This document shows, in pieces, positions 1-5,169 of a DNA stretch of 5,169 nucleotides. The notes under the pieces are model-generated. The model made no database searches. It was not told the DNA's origin and saw only the letters and a program-made list of their open reading frames with translations. Origin of the DNA: VGSZ01 sp044349155 (GTDB lineage: Bacteria > Myxococcota > UBA727 > VGSZ01). Location: positions 1 to 5,169 of the forward strand of contig JBIKRQ010000436.1 in the NCBI GenBank assembly GCA_044349155.1, read 5' to 3'. The translations under genes and the position numbers were made by a program. Numbering within the stretch: position 1 is the stretch's first letter; each line of letters opens with the position of its first letter.

Positions 1-4
1 AGAG

Positions 5-39
5 ACTCGCCTCGGCGACAAAACCGCAAAGCCGGTTTT
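5..39. repeat. Hairpin repeat, copy 1 (CAAAGC loop)
   Basis: The sequence opens with ACTCGCCTCGGCGACAAA, which recurs exactly at 83-100. It then folds as a 7-bp stem (20-26 AAAACCG with 33-39 CGGTTTT) around the loop CAAAGC (27-32). Copy 2 has the same loop but a different closing pair. This looks like a REP-like extragenic palindrome family. The unit may continue left of the window. Confidence 0.6.
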
Positions 40-61
40 CTCTTCAAGGCTCAATTGATTT

Positions 62-81
62 GGCGGGGAAGCTTCCCCGCC
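62..81. repeat. Perfect 20-bp palindrome between the two hairpin copies
   Basis: GGCGGGGAAG at 62-71 is followed immediately by its exact reverse complement at 72-81. The first mismatch outside it is 61/82. It has no spacer, so it could form a cruciform or bind a symmetric protein dimer; as an RNA hairpin it would need to open a few central pairs. It sits exactly between the two repeat copies and is probably part of the same composite element. No function can be assigned from sequence. Confidence 0.7.
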
Positions 82-82
82 C

Positions 83-121
83 ACTCGCCTCGGCGACAAA
101 CCCCAAAGCGGGTTGTCGCCG
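83..121. repeat. Hairpin repeat, copy 2 (CAAAGC loop)
   Basis: It starts with the same 18 bases as copy 1. Its stem is longer: 91-103 pairs with 110-121 over 12 base pairs with one bulged A, around the same CAAAGC loop at 104-109. The pair closing the loop is G:C in copy 1 (26/33) and C:G here (103/110), so both arms changed together. That favours selection on the folded form over chance similarity. Confidence 0.6.
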
Positions 122-335
122 CAGCGTCGACAACGCGCCCTCGAGCACCTTGGCGAGCAGTCCAGGGCGTGTCGTGCGTGGCCCAGCCAAGGTGACGCCG
201 ACGTCGGCGCCGAGGTTGCGTTTGAGGACACGCTGCTGTTCATGTTCACGGTGCTGAAGTTCGCGAGCACGGTCTCTTTGCCGGCGGTTCGCGCGAGGTC
301 GTCGTCGTCAGCAAGACCCGAACGCGGCCCTGGAT

Positions 336-364
336 TTGACGAACCGGGGCCGTCGATGGACCCT
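336..364 (+). promoter_or_regulatory. Weak candidate sigma70-type promoter for the propeller-cytochrome gene
   Basis: TTGACG at 336-341 is a good -35 box. With a 17-nt spacer, the -10 position (359-364) is GACCCT, which matches poorly. It lies about 30 bases upstream of the start codon, at a reasonable distance, but only the -35 half is convincing. An extracytoplasmic sigma factor could equally be used. Confidence 0.18.
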
Positions 365-384
365 CCGCCCTCCCTTGCACCTTC

Positions 385-388
385 GGAG
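385..388 (+). promoter_or_regulatory. Ribosome binding site fixing the start at 395
   Basis: GGAG lies six bases before the ATG at 395, and a lipoprotein signal peptide follows at once. The frame stays open upstream to a TTG at 113, but that start has no Shine-Dalgarno sequence and would add about 94 residues without a signal peptide. This site is the main reason for choosing 395. Confidence 0.6.
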
Positions 389-394
389 TTCCCC

Positions 395-1378
395 ATGTTC
401 GCGCGCACCGCCCCGGGCCTTGTCATGGCCTTTCTCGCCGCCGGTGCTGTCGTGAACAGCGCGGCCTGCGACCCGCCCCCCGGCAACCTCGGCGAAGGCG
501 AAGGCGAAGGCGAAGGCGAAGGCGAGGGCGAGGGCGAAGGCGAGGGCGAAGGTCCGATCTTGTTGCTGCCCACCCGGGGCTCGCCCCTGGTCGTCGACGA
601 AGCCGGCACCACCCTGGTGGTGACCAACAAGGCCACCAACGACGTCACGATCTTCAACATCGCCACCGACAAACAGGCCCCGACTCCAAAGGCCACCATC
701 GCCGTCGGTGTCGAGCCCGTCAGCGTGACCCTCTCGGGGGCCGGCATCGCGTACGTCGTCAACCAGGCCGACGGCACCGTGCAGGAAATCACGGGCGCCA
801 CCGGCGACGCCCCCACCGCCGGCCGCACCGTGTCTGTCGGCCCCGAACCCGTGCAGGCCGCCGTCTCGCCCACCGGGCAACGCCTGTACGTGTCGTCGTG
901 GGTGGCCGGCACCCTCACCGTCGTCGACACGGCCAGCATGACCATCACGAGCGTGATCGCCCTGGGTGGCAACCCGTTTGCCGTCTGCGTCAGCAACAAC
1001 GGCAACGACGTCGACGACGACGAGAGCATCTTTGTCACGGACTTCTATGCCCGGCCGATCGTGGTCGACGGCGTACTCGAGGGCCAGGATGGCGCCCGCT
1101 TTGGTCGCGTCTTTCGCGTCAACGCCGCCACCGAAGCCGTCACCGCCCACCAGTTGCTGCCGCTGGCGTCGTCGGGTGTGGCGGGGTTTGAGGCCACCAG
1201 CGTCTACCCGAACCAGCTCCATGCCTGCACCATCAACGCTGGCCGGGTGTACATCGCCAACGTCGGCGCCTCGCCGGCGGCCTTTGCTGGCGGCACGGAC
1301 TTCCACCAAAACGTGCAGGGGCTCATCAGCGTCATCGACTCACCGGTGACGAGGTGCCCGAAGACAGCATCAACCTGA
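395..1378 (+). CDS. Lipoprotein beta-propeller, N-terminal part of a frameshifted propeller-cytochrome protein
   Basis: As sequenced this encodes 327 residues. Residues 1-24 form a signal peptide (n-region with Arg4, hydrophobic LVMAFLAAGAVV) ending at Cys25 in NSAAC, a somewhat atypical lipobox with Ser at -3. Residues 33-52 are ten Gly-Glu pairs, a surface linker. From about residue 60 come beta-propeller blades of the YVTN type: AYVVNQADGTVQEI near 119 and LYVSSWVAGTLTVVD near 164, each after a G-x-EPV turn. An acidic loop, NDVDDDES, near 204 could bind calcium. The propeller runs to VID at 1331-1339, then breaks into SPVTRCPKTAST and a stop. The natural continuation is in the next frame (1342 onward). 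Restoring one base near 1340-1341 gives one 795-residue protein with the downstream heme domain. Location: anchored in the outer membrane or periplasm (inferred). Confidence 0.85.
   Translation: MFARTAPGLVMAFLAAGAVVNSAACDPPPGNLGEGEGEGEGEGEGEGEGEGEGPILLLPTRGSPLVVDEAGTTLVVTNKATNDVTIFNIATDKQAPTPKATIAVGVEPVSVTLSGAGIAYVVNQADGTVQEITGATGDAPTAGRTVSVGPEPVQAAVSPTGQRLYVSSWVAGTLTVVDTASMTITSVIALGGNPFAVCVSNNGNDVDDDESIFVTDFYARPIVVDGVLEGQDGARFGRVFRVNAATEAVTAHQLLPLASSGVAGFEATSVYPNQLHACTINAGRVYIANVGASPAAFAGGTDFHQNVQGLISVIDSPVTRCPKTAST
491..550 (+). repeat. Tandem hexamer GGCGAR x10 encoding (Gly-Glu)10
   Basis: Ten uninterrupted copies of GGCGAA or GGCGAG run in frame directly after the lipidated N-terminus. 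The first five copies are identical GGCGAA; the rest mix GAA and GAG. Every unit gain or loss adds or removes one Gly-Glu pair without a frameshift. Such acidic, flexible Gly-Glu linkers after a lipobox are common in some deltaproteobacterial lipoproteins and probably hold the folded domain away from the membrane. Confidence 0.95.
1337..1356 (+). other. Frameshift junction joining the propeller and heme halves
   Basis: Upstream, the propeller frame reads GLISVID up to 1339. Downstream, the other frame reads TGDEVPEDSINLNAAI from 1342. One extra base at 1340-1341 would give VID-S-TGDEV without a break, so the sequence looks one base short here. The alternative is a real mutation. I see no X-XXY-YYZ slippery heptamer in the correct phase between 1192 and 1378, where both frames are open, so programmed -1 frameshifting is unlikely. 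Confidence 0.8.
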
Positions 1379-2781
1379 ACGCCGCCATCGACGCGCAAGC
1401 ACCGCCCAAACGCTTTGCCTCCATCCCCACCGACATCGCCTTCGTGGCCAACAGCCAGTTCGGGTACGTCGTGTCTCTGGCCGGTGATGCCGCCTTCCGG
1501 GTGGACTTCTCCGCCGAGGTGCCCACCGTCGGCGTCGCTGGCGTCGCCAACTTCCTGGCCACGGGCAAGTCCCCGCGGGGGATCGCTGTCTTTGGGTCCA
1601 ACGCCTACACGGTCAACGAAGTGTCGCGCTCCATCAGCGTGTTGAACCTGGCCGCGCAGTCGACGGTGACCGAGAACCTCGAGTCGTCACCCCAACCCAC
1701 AACCCCTGCCGCCGTGGCCGCCCTCAAGGGTCAGCGCTTCTTTGAGACCGGCCTCGCCCGCTGGTCGGCCAACGGCTGGGTCTCGTGCGCGGCCTGCCAT
1801 CCAGGTGGCCTGACCGACAACGTCACCTGGGTCTTTCCCACCGGGCCTCGCCAGACCATCGACCTCACGGGGACCTGGACCCCCGACGGCCTCACCCAGC
1901 GCGTCCTCAACTGGACGGCCATCTTTGACGAGCTTCACGACTTCGAGCTCAACACCCGCGGCGTGGCGGGCGGCACCGGCGCCATCGTCACCGACGTCGG
2001 CCTGAACGCCGACGGCTCCGCCAATGTCGCGGCGCAGACGAGCCTCGTTGGCAACGACTTCAACCTCGGCTCTGCCAAAGCCCTCGCCCTTGAAGGTGCC
2101 ACTGCCGCAGAATGGGACGACATCGAGGCGTACCTGGTCTCGGTCCGCACCCCACGGGCCCGGGCAGTCGACGTCGCCGCCGTCACGCGCGGCCGCGCGG
2201 TCTTCGCCAGCGCCAACTGCCAAAACTGCCACGGCGGCGCCTTGTGGACCTTGTCCGAGCGCTACTACGCCCCCGTCAAAGACAGCGACTTCACGACGCT
2301 GACGCTCGCCTCCCAGGGCGTGGCCACCGTCGGCCAGGTCCGCCCCGACCAGGTCCGCACCGTCGACATGAGCCTGATGCACGTGCTCGAGAACGACGAC
2401 GCCGACGCCCCCGCGCGCCACAGCTGCGTGGTCCGCAAGGTGGGCACCTTCGACGAGGCAGGCCCCGACAACCGCGGTGCCGCCGAAGTCCGCGCCAACG
2501 GCAACGCTGCCCAGGGCGCCGACGGGTTCAATGTGCCGTCCCTCCTCGGCGTGGGCCGCACAGCCCCGTACCTGCACAACGGCGCTGCCGAGAGCCTCGA
2601 GCAGCTCCTCGACCCCAATGGCGCCTTCCAGGCCCACCTGCGGGCGGGCAACCTCGTCTTTGTGCCGAGTGCTGGCGACGTCGCCGACCTCATCGCGTTT
2701 TTGAACGCCATCGACGACGACACCGCGCCTTTCGCTGTCCCCGCCGGTCAGCGCTTCTGCCCGACGGGCATCACCCCTTAA
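1354..2781 (+). CDS. Di-heme cytochrome, MauG/cytochrome c peroxidase-like C-terminal part of the propeller-cytochrome protein
   Basis: As sequenced, the frame opens at a GTG (1354) and encodes 475 residues; the GTG is probably internal to a longer protein. Residues 1-100 finish the propeller (DIAFVANSQFGYVVSLAGD, then YTVNEVSRSISVLNL). The remainder is a bacterial di-heme peroxidase-type module. Heme site 1 is CAACH at 145-149, after the usual RFFETGLARWS lead-in. Heme site 2 is CQNCH at 289-293, after RGRAVFASAN. A late PYLHNG motif at 405-410 within FNVPSLLGVGRTAPYLHNG is typical of the family. Family members reduce peroxide or oxidise a protein or small-molecule substrate using two covalently bound c-hemes in the periplasm; the substrate here is unknown. 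Without the upstream half it would lack an export signal, so heme attachment would fail. It ends 61 bp before the convergent gene. Confidence 0.88.
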   Translation: MPEDSINLNAAIDAQAPPKRFASIPTDIAFVANSQFGYVVSLAGDAAFRVDFSAEVPTVGVAGVANFLATGKSPRGIAVFGSNAYTVNEVSRSISVLNLAAQSTVTENLESSPQPTTPAAVAALKGQRFFETGLARWSANGWVSCAACHPGGLTDNVTWVFPTGPRQTIDLTGTWTPDGLTQRVLNWTAIFDELHDFELNTRGVAGGTGAIVTDVGLNADGSANVAAQTSLVGNDFNLGSAKALALEGATAAEWDDIEAYLVSVRTPRARAVDVAAVTRGRAVFASANCQNCHGGALWTLSERYYAPVKDSDFTTLTLASQGVATVGQVRPDQVRTVDMSLMHVLENDDADAPARHSCVVRKVGTFDEAGPDNRGAAEVRANGNAAQGADGFNVPSLLGVGRTAPYLHNGAAESLEQLLDPNGAFQAHLRAGNLVFVPSAGDVADLIAFLNAIDDDTAPFAVPAGQRFCPTGITP

Positions 2782-2784
2782 GGC

Positions 2785-2817
2785 AGCTCTGCTGCACCAC
2801 CAGCCCGCAGCAGGGCT
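2785..2817 (+). terminator. Stem-loop in the convergent gap, candidate terminator
   Basis: AGCTCTGCTGC (2785-2795) pairs with GCAGCAGGGCT (2807-2817) over 11 bp with one G-U pair and an 11-nt loop, starting three bases after the cytochrome stop codon. No U-tract follows on either strand. On the minus transcript the G-U pair becomes an A-C mismatch, so it folds better for the plus-strand gene. The arms could also be part of an extended reading frame of the minus-strand gene. Confidence 0.4.
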
Positions 2818-2842
2818 TCGATGGCGACGCGATCAGCCGCAG

Positions 2843-4483
2843 TTAGCGCGCGGCCTCGAACGCAGCGAGCAGTGTCGTCAGGCGCGCGTCGTTGAAGCCC
2901 ACGAGGGCAGCGGCGGCGACCACAGCGGCCTCCGCTTCGTGCTCGCGTCGACGACGCAACTCGTACTGCGGGCGCGGCGACGAGACCCCGTTTGGATCGT
3001 CGGCCAGGCGCTGCACGGCCGCCGTTGCCGCTGCGATGGCATCATCGACCACGGCGTCGTCGACCACCGGCGCTTCGGCACACACGGCGCGGAAGGCCGC
3101 GTTCTCGAACACGAGTGGTGTTGTGCCATCGAACGTGACGATGGCCGCACCCAACGACCGACGCACCTCGTCGCTCACCGACAAGCGCGCGCGCTCACCA
3201 GGCAGCAGCGCCACGTCGTAAACGACAAACGCAGGCTCCTTGGTACTGCGCAGGCCCATCAGCGTTGTGCGCGAGCGCTCTTTGCCAAACGTGGCGCGCA
3301 CCATGAGCCCCGGACCATGCACCGAACGCCACGCCGGCTTGATGCGCAGCGTGCAACCAAGCCGATCGAGGCGCGGCGTCGTCGTCGTCCGTGTCGTCAC
3401 CTGTGGCTTCGGCGCCAGCTTTTTGGGCAACGCAGCGTTGTGCATCAACGCCCACGAGGGCTGGTGCGGCTGCAACGGCGTGGTGATCGTGGCGAACGCG
3501 CGCGCTTCGTTGACGTCGGCGTTGACGTCGATGGAGGCGTCCACCAGTGCGTCGGCGCGCTTGCCCGCGACGGTGGTGCGGGCGACGTACTCGTAGGTGC
3601 AGCGCTGCTCGCCGAAGAAGTCTTCGCGCGCAAAGGTCGCTTCGACATCGACGGCTGCAGGAACCTCCTTGAGCAACACGCGACAGTGACCGCTGTTGCA
3701 ATCGCCGGGGGACAGCAGGGTGTCGTCGTCGAGCAGGGCGATGCGCCGCTGTTGCTCGCTGAGGGTTCGTTGGCGCAGGGCCTCGTACGTCTCCTGCTCG
3801 CGCACAGCGACGATGCGCAACTCTTCGCTGGTGAGCAGCGCGTTGTCGGTGGTGCCGTCGACAGCGCTGATGGGCAGGATGGGCACGAGTGGCGCACGTT
3901 CATTCGAGGCGCTGCCGGATGAACCAAACAGGGCATCGGCGATCCCGCCGATCGCCGCACCCATCGCGACAAACGGGGTGGCGATCGCCACGCCCACAGC
4001 ACTGCCCACGGCCACCGTCGCGTCGAGCATGTCGGAGATGAAGTCGCCGCCGCCTCGGCTGGCGGTGTGCGGTGTTGGCCGAAGCGTGTTCGGGTCGATG
4101 GCCGCCGCCACTGGGACGCGATCGGCGAAGGCAAGCGTTGGCAGCTGGTGCACCAACTTCTGCAGCGGTGCGGCCGACGGCACGCGCACCATCACGGTCG
4201 CCTCGGGCACCACACTGTCGACGTCGTACGGCAGTGGTGCGGTCTCTTTGCTGTCGATGCGCACCGGTCCGCCAAGGGCTGCAGCGAGGGTGCTTTGCGG
4301 CACAACGGTGAAGCGCACCGGCGCATGCTCGATGAGCCAGGCCTCAACGACGGCGCGGTCTTCGGGGCGGGCACAGGCCCGCAGGCCAGCATCGGCGACG
4401 CGCCCTTCAGCGAGCAGCGACGTCGTGTCGGTACAACCCGAGACGCAAACAGCAGCGGCGACGACGACAACAACCTGGCGCAT
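2843..4483 (-). CDS. Exported lipoprotein of unknown family with a Gly/Ala-rich hydrophobic segment
   Basis: Translation from the ATG at 4483 gives 546 residues. It begins with a compact type II signal peptide: MRQ, then VVVVVAAAVCVSGC, with Cys17 the lipidation site (lipobox VSGC). This start was chosen for that fit, although it lacks a clear ribosome binding site. The frame continues upstream to an ATG at 4543 that overlaps the previous gene as TGATG, which would add 20 residues in front. Residues about 155-186 are hydrophobic and rich in Gly and Ala (Gly at 160, 164, 175, 179, 180), like a small helical hairpin. Residues 220-250 look like a charged helix. Cys262 and Cys267 are close enough to form a disulfide; Cys295, Cys377 and Cys468 are also present. 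The C-terminus is helical and Ala-rich with an RRRREHEAE-type charged stretch. I recognise no domain. It is probably envelope-anchored. Confidence 0.82.
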   Translation of the reverse strand: MRQVVVVVAAAVCVSGCTDTTSLLAEGRVADAGLRACARPEDRAVVEAWLIEHAPVRFTVVPQSTLAAALGGPVRIDSKETAPLPYDVDSVVPEATVMVRVPSAAPLQKLVHQLPTLAFADRVPVAAAIDPNTLRPTPHTASRGGGDFISDMLDATVAVGSAVGVAIATPFVAMGAAIGGIADALFGSSGSASNERAPLVPILPISAVDGTTDNALLTSEELRIVAVREQETYEALRQRTLSEQQRRIALLDDDTLLSPGDCNSGHCRVLLKEVPAAVDVEATFAREDFFGEQRCTYEYVARTTVAGKRADALVDASIDVNADVNEARAFATITTPLQPHQPSWALMHNAALPKKLAPKPQVTTRTTTTPRLDRLGCTLRIKPAWRSVHGPGLMVRATFGKERSRTTLMGLRSTKEPAFVVYDVALLPGERARLSVSDEVRRSLGAAIVTFDGTTPLVFENAAFRAVCAEAPVVDDAVVDDAIAAATAAVQRLADDPNGVSSPRPQYELRRRREHEAEAAVVAAAALVGFNDARLTTLLAAFEAAR

Positions 4484-4540
4484 GCGGGCATGGTGCCACG
4501 CCCGCACGCCGTGCGCTGTCAGCCGGCCCCCCTCGTGGAT

Positions 4541-4545
4541 CATCA
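4541..4545 (-). promoter_or_regulatory. TGATG stop/start overlap, possible translational coupling
   Basis: The stop TGA of the upstream gene (4543-4545) shares its A with an ATG at 4541-4543 in the frame of the lipoprotein gene. Such overlaps often mean that the same ribosome re-initiates. Here that ATG would put about 23 residues ahead of the hydrophobic signal segment, so either it is used with a long n-region or ribosomes start at the ATG at 4483. Confidence 0.4.
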
Positions 4546-5067
4546 GGGCGCGAGCACGCGAACCACGAAGCGGTTTTGGGGGTTGCCGCCAAAGAGCGTC
4601 ACGTCGAACACCACCACGATGCGGCCGTCCGGGGCGCTGCCGACGGTGTCCACGTCGAGGAGAACGTCGCCGTCGAACGTGAACTGGTCGATCCACCGCC
4701 GCGTCTGCAGGTCGCTGGCGAAGCGTTCGGTGGTGATGGTGTCGCCGGTGTCTGTCGCCACGATGACATCGCCGGTGCCGTCGCCCGTGAGGGCAGCCAC
4801 GGCGGTGTCCTCCAACGTCATGGCGCCAAGCACCTCGGTGCCGTCGTCGCCGTAGAGGCGCAGCTCGGTCGAGAGGAAGCCGTTGTCGTACTCCACGAGG
4901 GCGTGGCCGAAGTCGTCGGCGCTGACTGCGAGCGGGTAGCCTTCGCCGCCTGGCAAGCCCACGGTGCCCTGGGCGCTGTGGGCGCCGAGCCGTGTGAGCT
5001 GCGCGTTACTGGCGCCGTCATCCACACTCGCCACCACCACATCGCCACCAGCGGTGCGGGGGGACAC
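4543..5067 (-). CDS. Beta-strand-rich repeat protein, probably N-terminally truncated
   Basis: 174 residues are encoded from a GTG at 5067. Repeated short strands with Gly-Asp turns, such as GGDVVVASVDDG (7-18), GDGTGDVIVATDTGDT (about 95-110) and PDGRIVVVFDVTLFGG (about 145-160), resemble blades of a beta-propeller or an FG-GAP-like secreted protein. No catalytic residues stand out. The start is weak: no ribosome binding site, no signal peptide, and an in-frame TGA only four codons upstream (5077-5079). Proteins of this style normally carry an export signal, so the true N-terminus has probably been lost, by a frameshift in the C6 run near 5062, by a breakpoint, or by an assembly error. It is followed by the lipoprotein gene on the same strand, and the two are likely co-transcribed. 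The gene itself has the same GC-ending codon use as its neighbours. Confidence 0.68.
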   Translation of the reverse strand: MSPRTAGGDVVVASVDDGASNAQLTRLGAHSAQGTVGLPGGEGYPLAVSADDFGHALVEYDNGFLSTELRLYGDDGTEVLGAMTLEDTAVAALTGDGTGDVIVATDTGDTITTERFASDLQTRRWIDQFTFDGDVLLDVDTVGSAPDGRIVVVFDVTLFGGNPQNRFVVRVLAP

Positions 5068-5078
5068 TGGGCGACGTC

Positions 5079-5115
5079 AACTACAAGCTCCCGCCAACGA
5101 CAACTACATCTCCCC
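5079..5115. repeat. Imperfect 22-nt-spaced direct repeat
   Basis: CAACTACAAGCTCCC at 5079-5093 and CAACTACATCTCCCC at 5101-5115 match over most of their length with a 22-base offset. CAACTAC also occurs inverted at 5141-5147. Chance is possible in such a short stretch. Confidence 0.4.
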
Positions 5116-5156
5116 TTGAACTGCCTACTTCTTCTGCTTCGTAGTTGTTGTCGTTG
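5095..5156. repeat. Inverted repeat near the right edge
   Basis: CAACGACAACTAC at 5095-5107 matches the reverse complement of 5141-5156, except that the right arm has one extra three-base unit. The 33-nt spacer could form a loop. It could be a terminator for a minus-strand gene entering from the right, a protein-binding site, or a fold-back artefact at a contig end. There is no U-tract. Confidence 0.5.
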
Positions 5157-5169
5157 CTGCCTTCTCCTT
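5125..5169 (-). CDS. Possible C-terminal tail of a minus-strand gene running in from the right
   Basis: The frame reads KEKAATTTTKQKK followed by TAG at 5125-5127. Lys-rich tails of this kind occur at the C-terminus of several DNA-binding and ribosome-associated proteins, but only 14 codons are visible and the other two minus frames are also open here. The rest of 5068-5124 shows no convincing gene and has roughly 50% GC by eye, clearly below the rest of the window. Confidence 0.2.
   Translation of the reverse strand, partial: KEKAATTTTTKQKK

Larger units (their letters stand above)
44..396 (-). pseudogene. Possible short minus-strand gene, broken by a one-base shift; product unknown
   Basis: This is a tentative call for the stretch left of the lipoprotein gene. 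Reading the minus strand from an ATG at 396 gives a frame containing DDDDLARTAGKETVLANF (about 309-256). After about 230 that frame turns into Cys/Ser/Arg-rich sequence, while the next frame reads RNLGADVGVTLAGPRTTRPG and then LLAKVLEGALSTLRR, with protein-like composition and GC-ending codons. It ends at a TGA at 44-46, inside the hairpin cluster. One missing base near 225-235 would join the two frames into about 117 residues. The second frame alone is open from 307 down to 47 but has no early ATG or GTG. No clear ribosome binding site precedes the ATG, and I recognise no family. It may also be a decayed gene tail or non-coding high-GC sequence. Confidence 0.27.

Noticed and set aside
1..121. 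CRISPR array
   Set aside because: Only two copies, of unequal stem length, with a palindrome and not a unique spacer between them.
113..394. Upstream extension of the propeller lipoprotein to a TTG start
   Set aside because: It would add 94 residues before a good signal peptide, has no ribosome binding site, and bypasses the GGAG-ATG at 385-397.
308..1309. Long open frame on the minus strand opposite the propeller gene
   Set aside because: It is the antisense of a GC-rich gene: low-complexity Gly/Asp/Val/Arg composition, an FAFAFA run opposite the Gly-Glu repeat, and no recognisable domain.
1192..1378. Programmed -1 frameshifting between propeller and heme halves
   Set aside because: The frame change has the right direction, but no slippery heptamer in phase and no obvious following structure were seen; a simple one-base loss explains it better.
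1687..2637. Long open frame on the minus strand opposite the heme domain
   Set aside because: The plus strand encodes two heme sites and family motifs, so this is a GC-driven shadow.
2939..3922. Plus-strand open frame opposite the unknown lipoprotein
   Set aside because: Arg/His-rich shadow composition; the minus frame has a signal peptide and lipobox and balanced protein-like composition.
4484..4696. N-terminal extension of the lipoprotein gene to an ATG at 4696
   Set aside because: The extra residues are Arg-rich, overlap the coding end of the upstream gene and would bury the signal peptide.

Overview
The window comes from a GC-rich bacterium with strongly GC-ending codons. Two envelope lipoproteins, one with a pure Gly-Glu tandem-repeat linker after its lipidation cysteine, and a lipoprotein beta-propeller/di-heme cytochrome suggest Myxococcota, Bradymonadota or a related deltaproteobacterial lineage. 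This placement rests on protein style only; there is no rRNA or marker gene in the window.

Layout. 1-121: a small repeat cluster of two related hairpins with the same CAAAGC loop (5-39 and 83-121) around a perfect 20-bp palindrome (62-81). 44-396: mostly unannotated sequence in which the minus strand reads like a short gene broken by one missing base. 395-2781 (+): one large secreted lipoprotein split by a frameshift near 1340. It has a signal peptide, a (GE)10 linker, a YVTN-type beta-propeller, then a MauG/cytochrome c peroxidase-like domain with two CxxCH heme sites. 2782-2842: a 61-bp convergent gap with an 11-bp stem-loop. 2843-4483 (-): an unrecognised lipoprotein with a long Gly/Ala-rich hydrophobic segment. 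4543-5067 (-): a repetitive beta-strand-rich protein, probably missing its N-terminus, which ends in a TGATG overlap with a possible start of the lipoprotein. 5068-5169: about 100 bases of lower GC content with a 13/16-nt inverted repeat and, at the very edge, a possible Lys-rich tail of another minus-strand gene.

How the genes fit together. The plus-strand gene probably encodes an outer-membrane or periplasmic heme enzyme or redox protein whose propeller serves as a docking or assembly domain. The two minus-strand genes look like an operon of exported proteins of unknown function; their link to the cytochrome is only convergence. No transposase, CRISPR array, tRNA or rRNA is visible.

The best-supported oddities are the frameshift in the propeller-cytochrome gene and the covarying hairpin pair at the left end. 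Three places read better with one extra base, so sequencing or assembly error must be excluded before any of these genes is called a pseudogene. I see no convincing new multi-gene system here.
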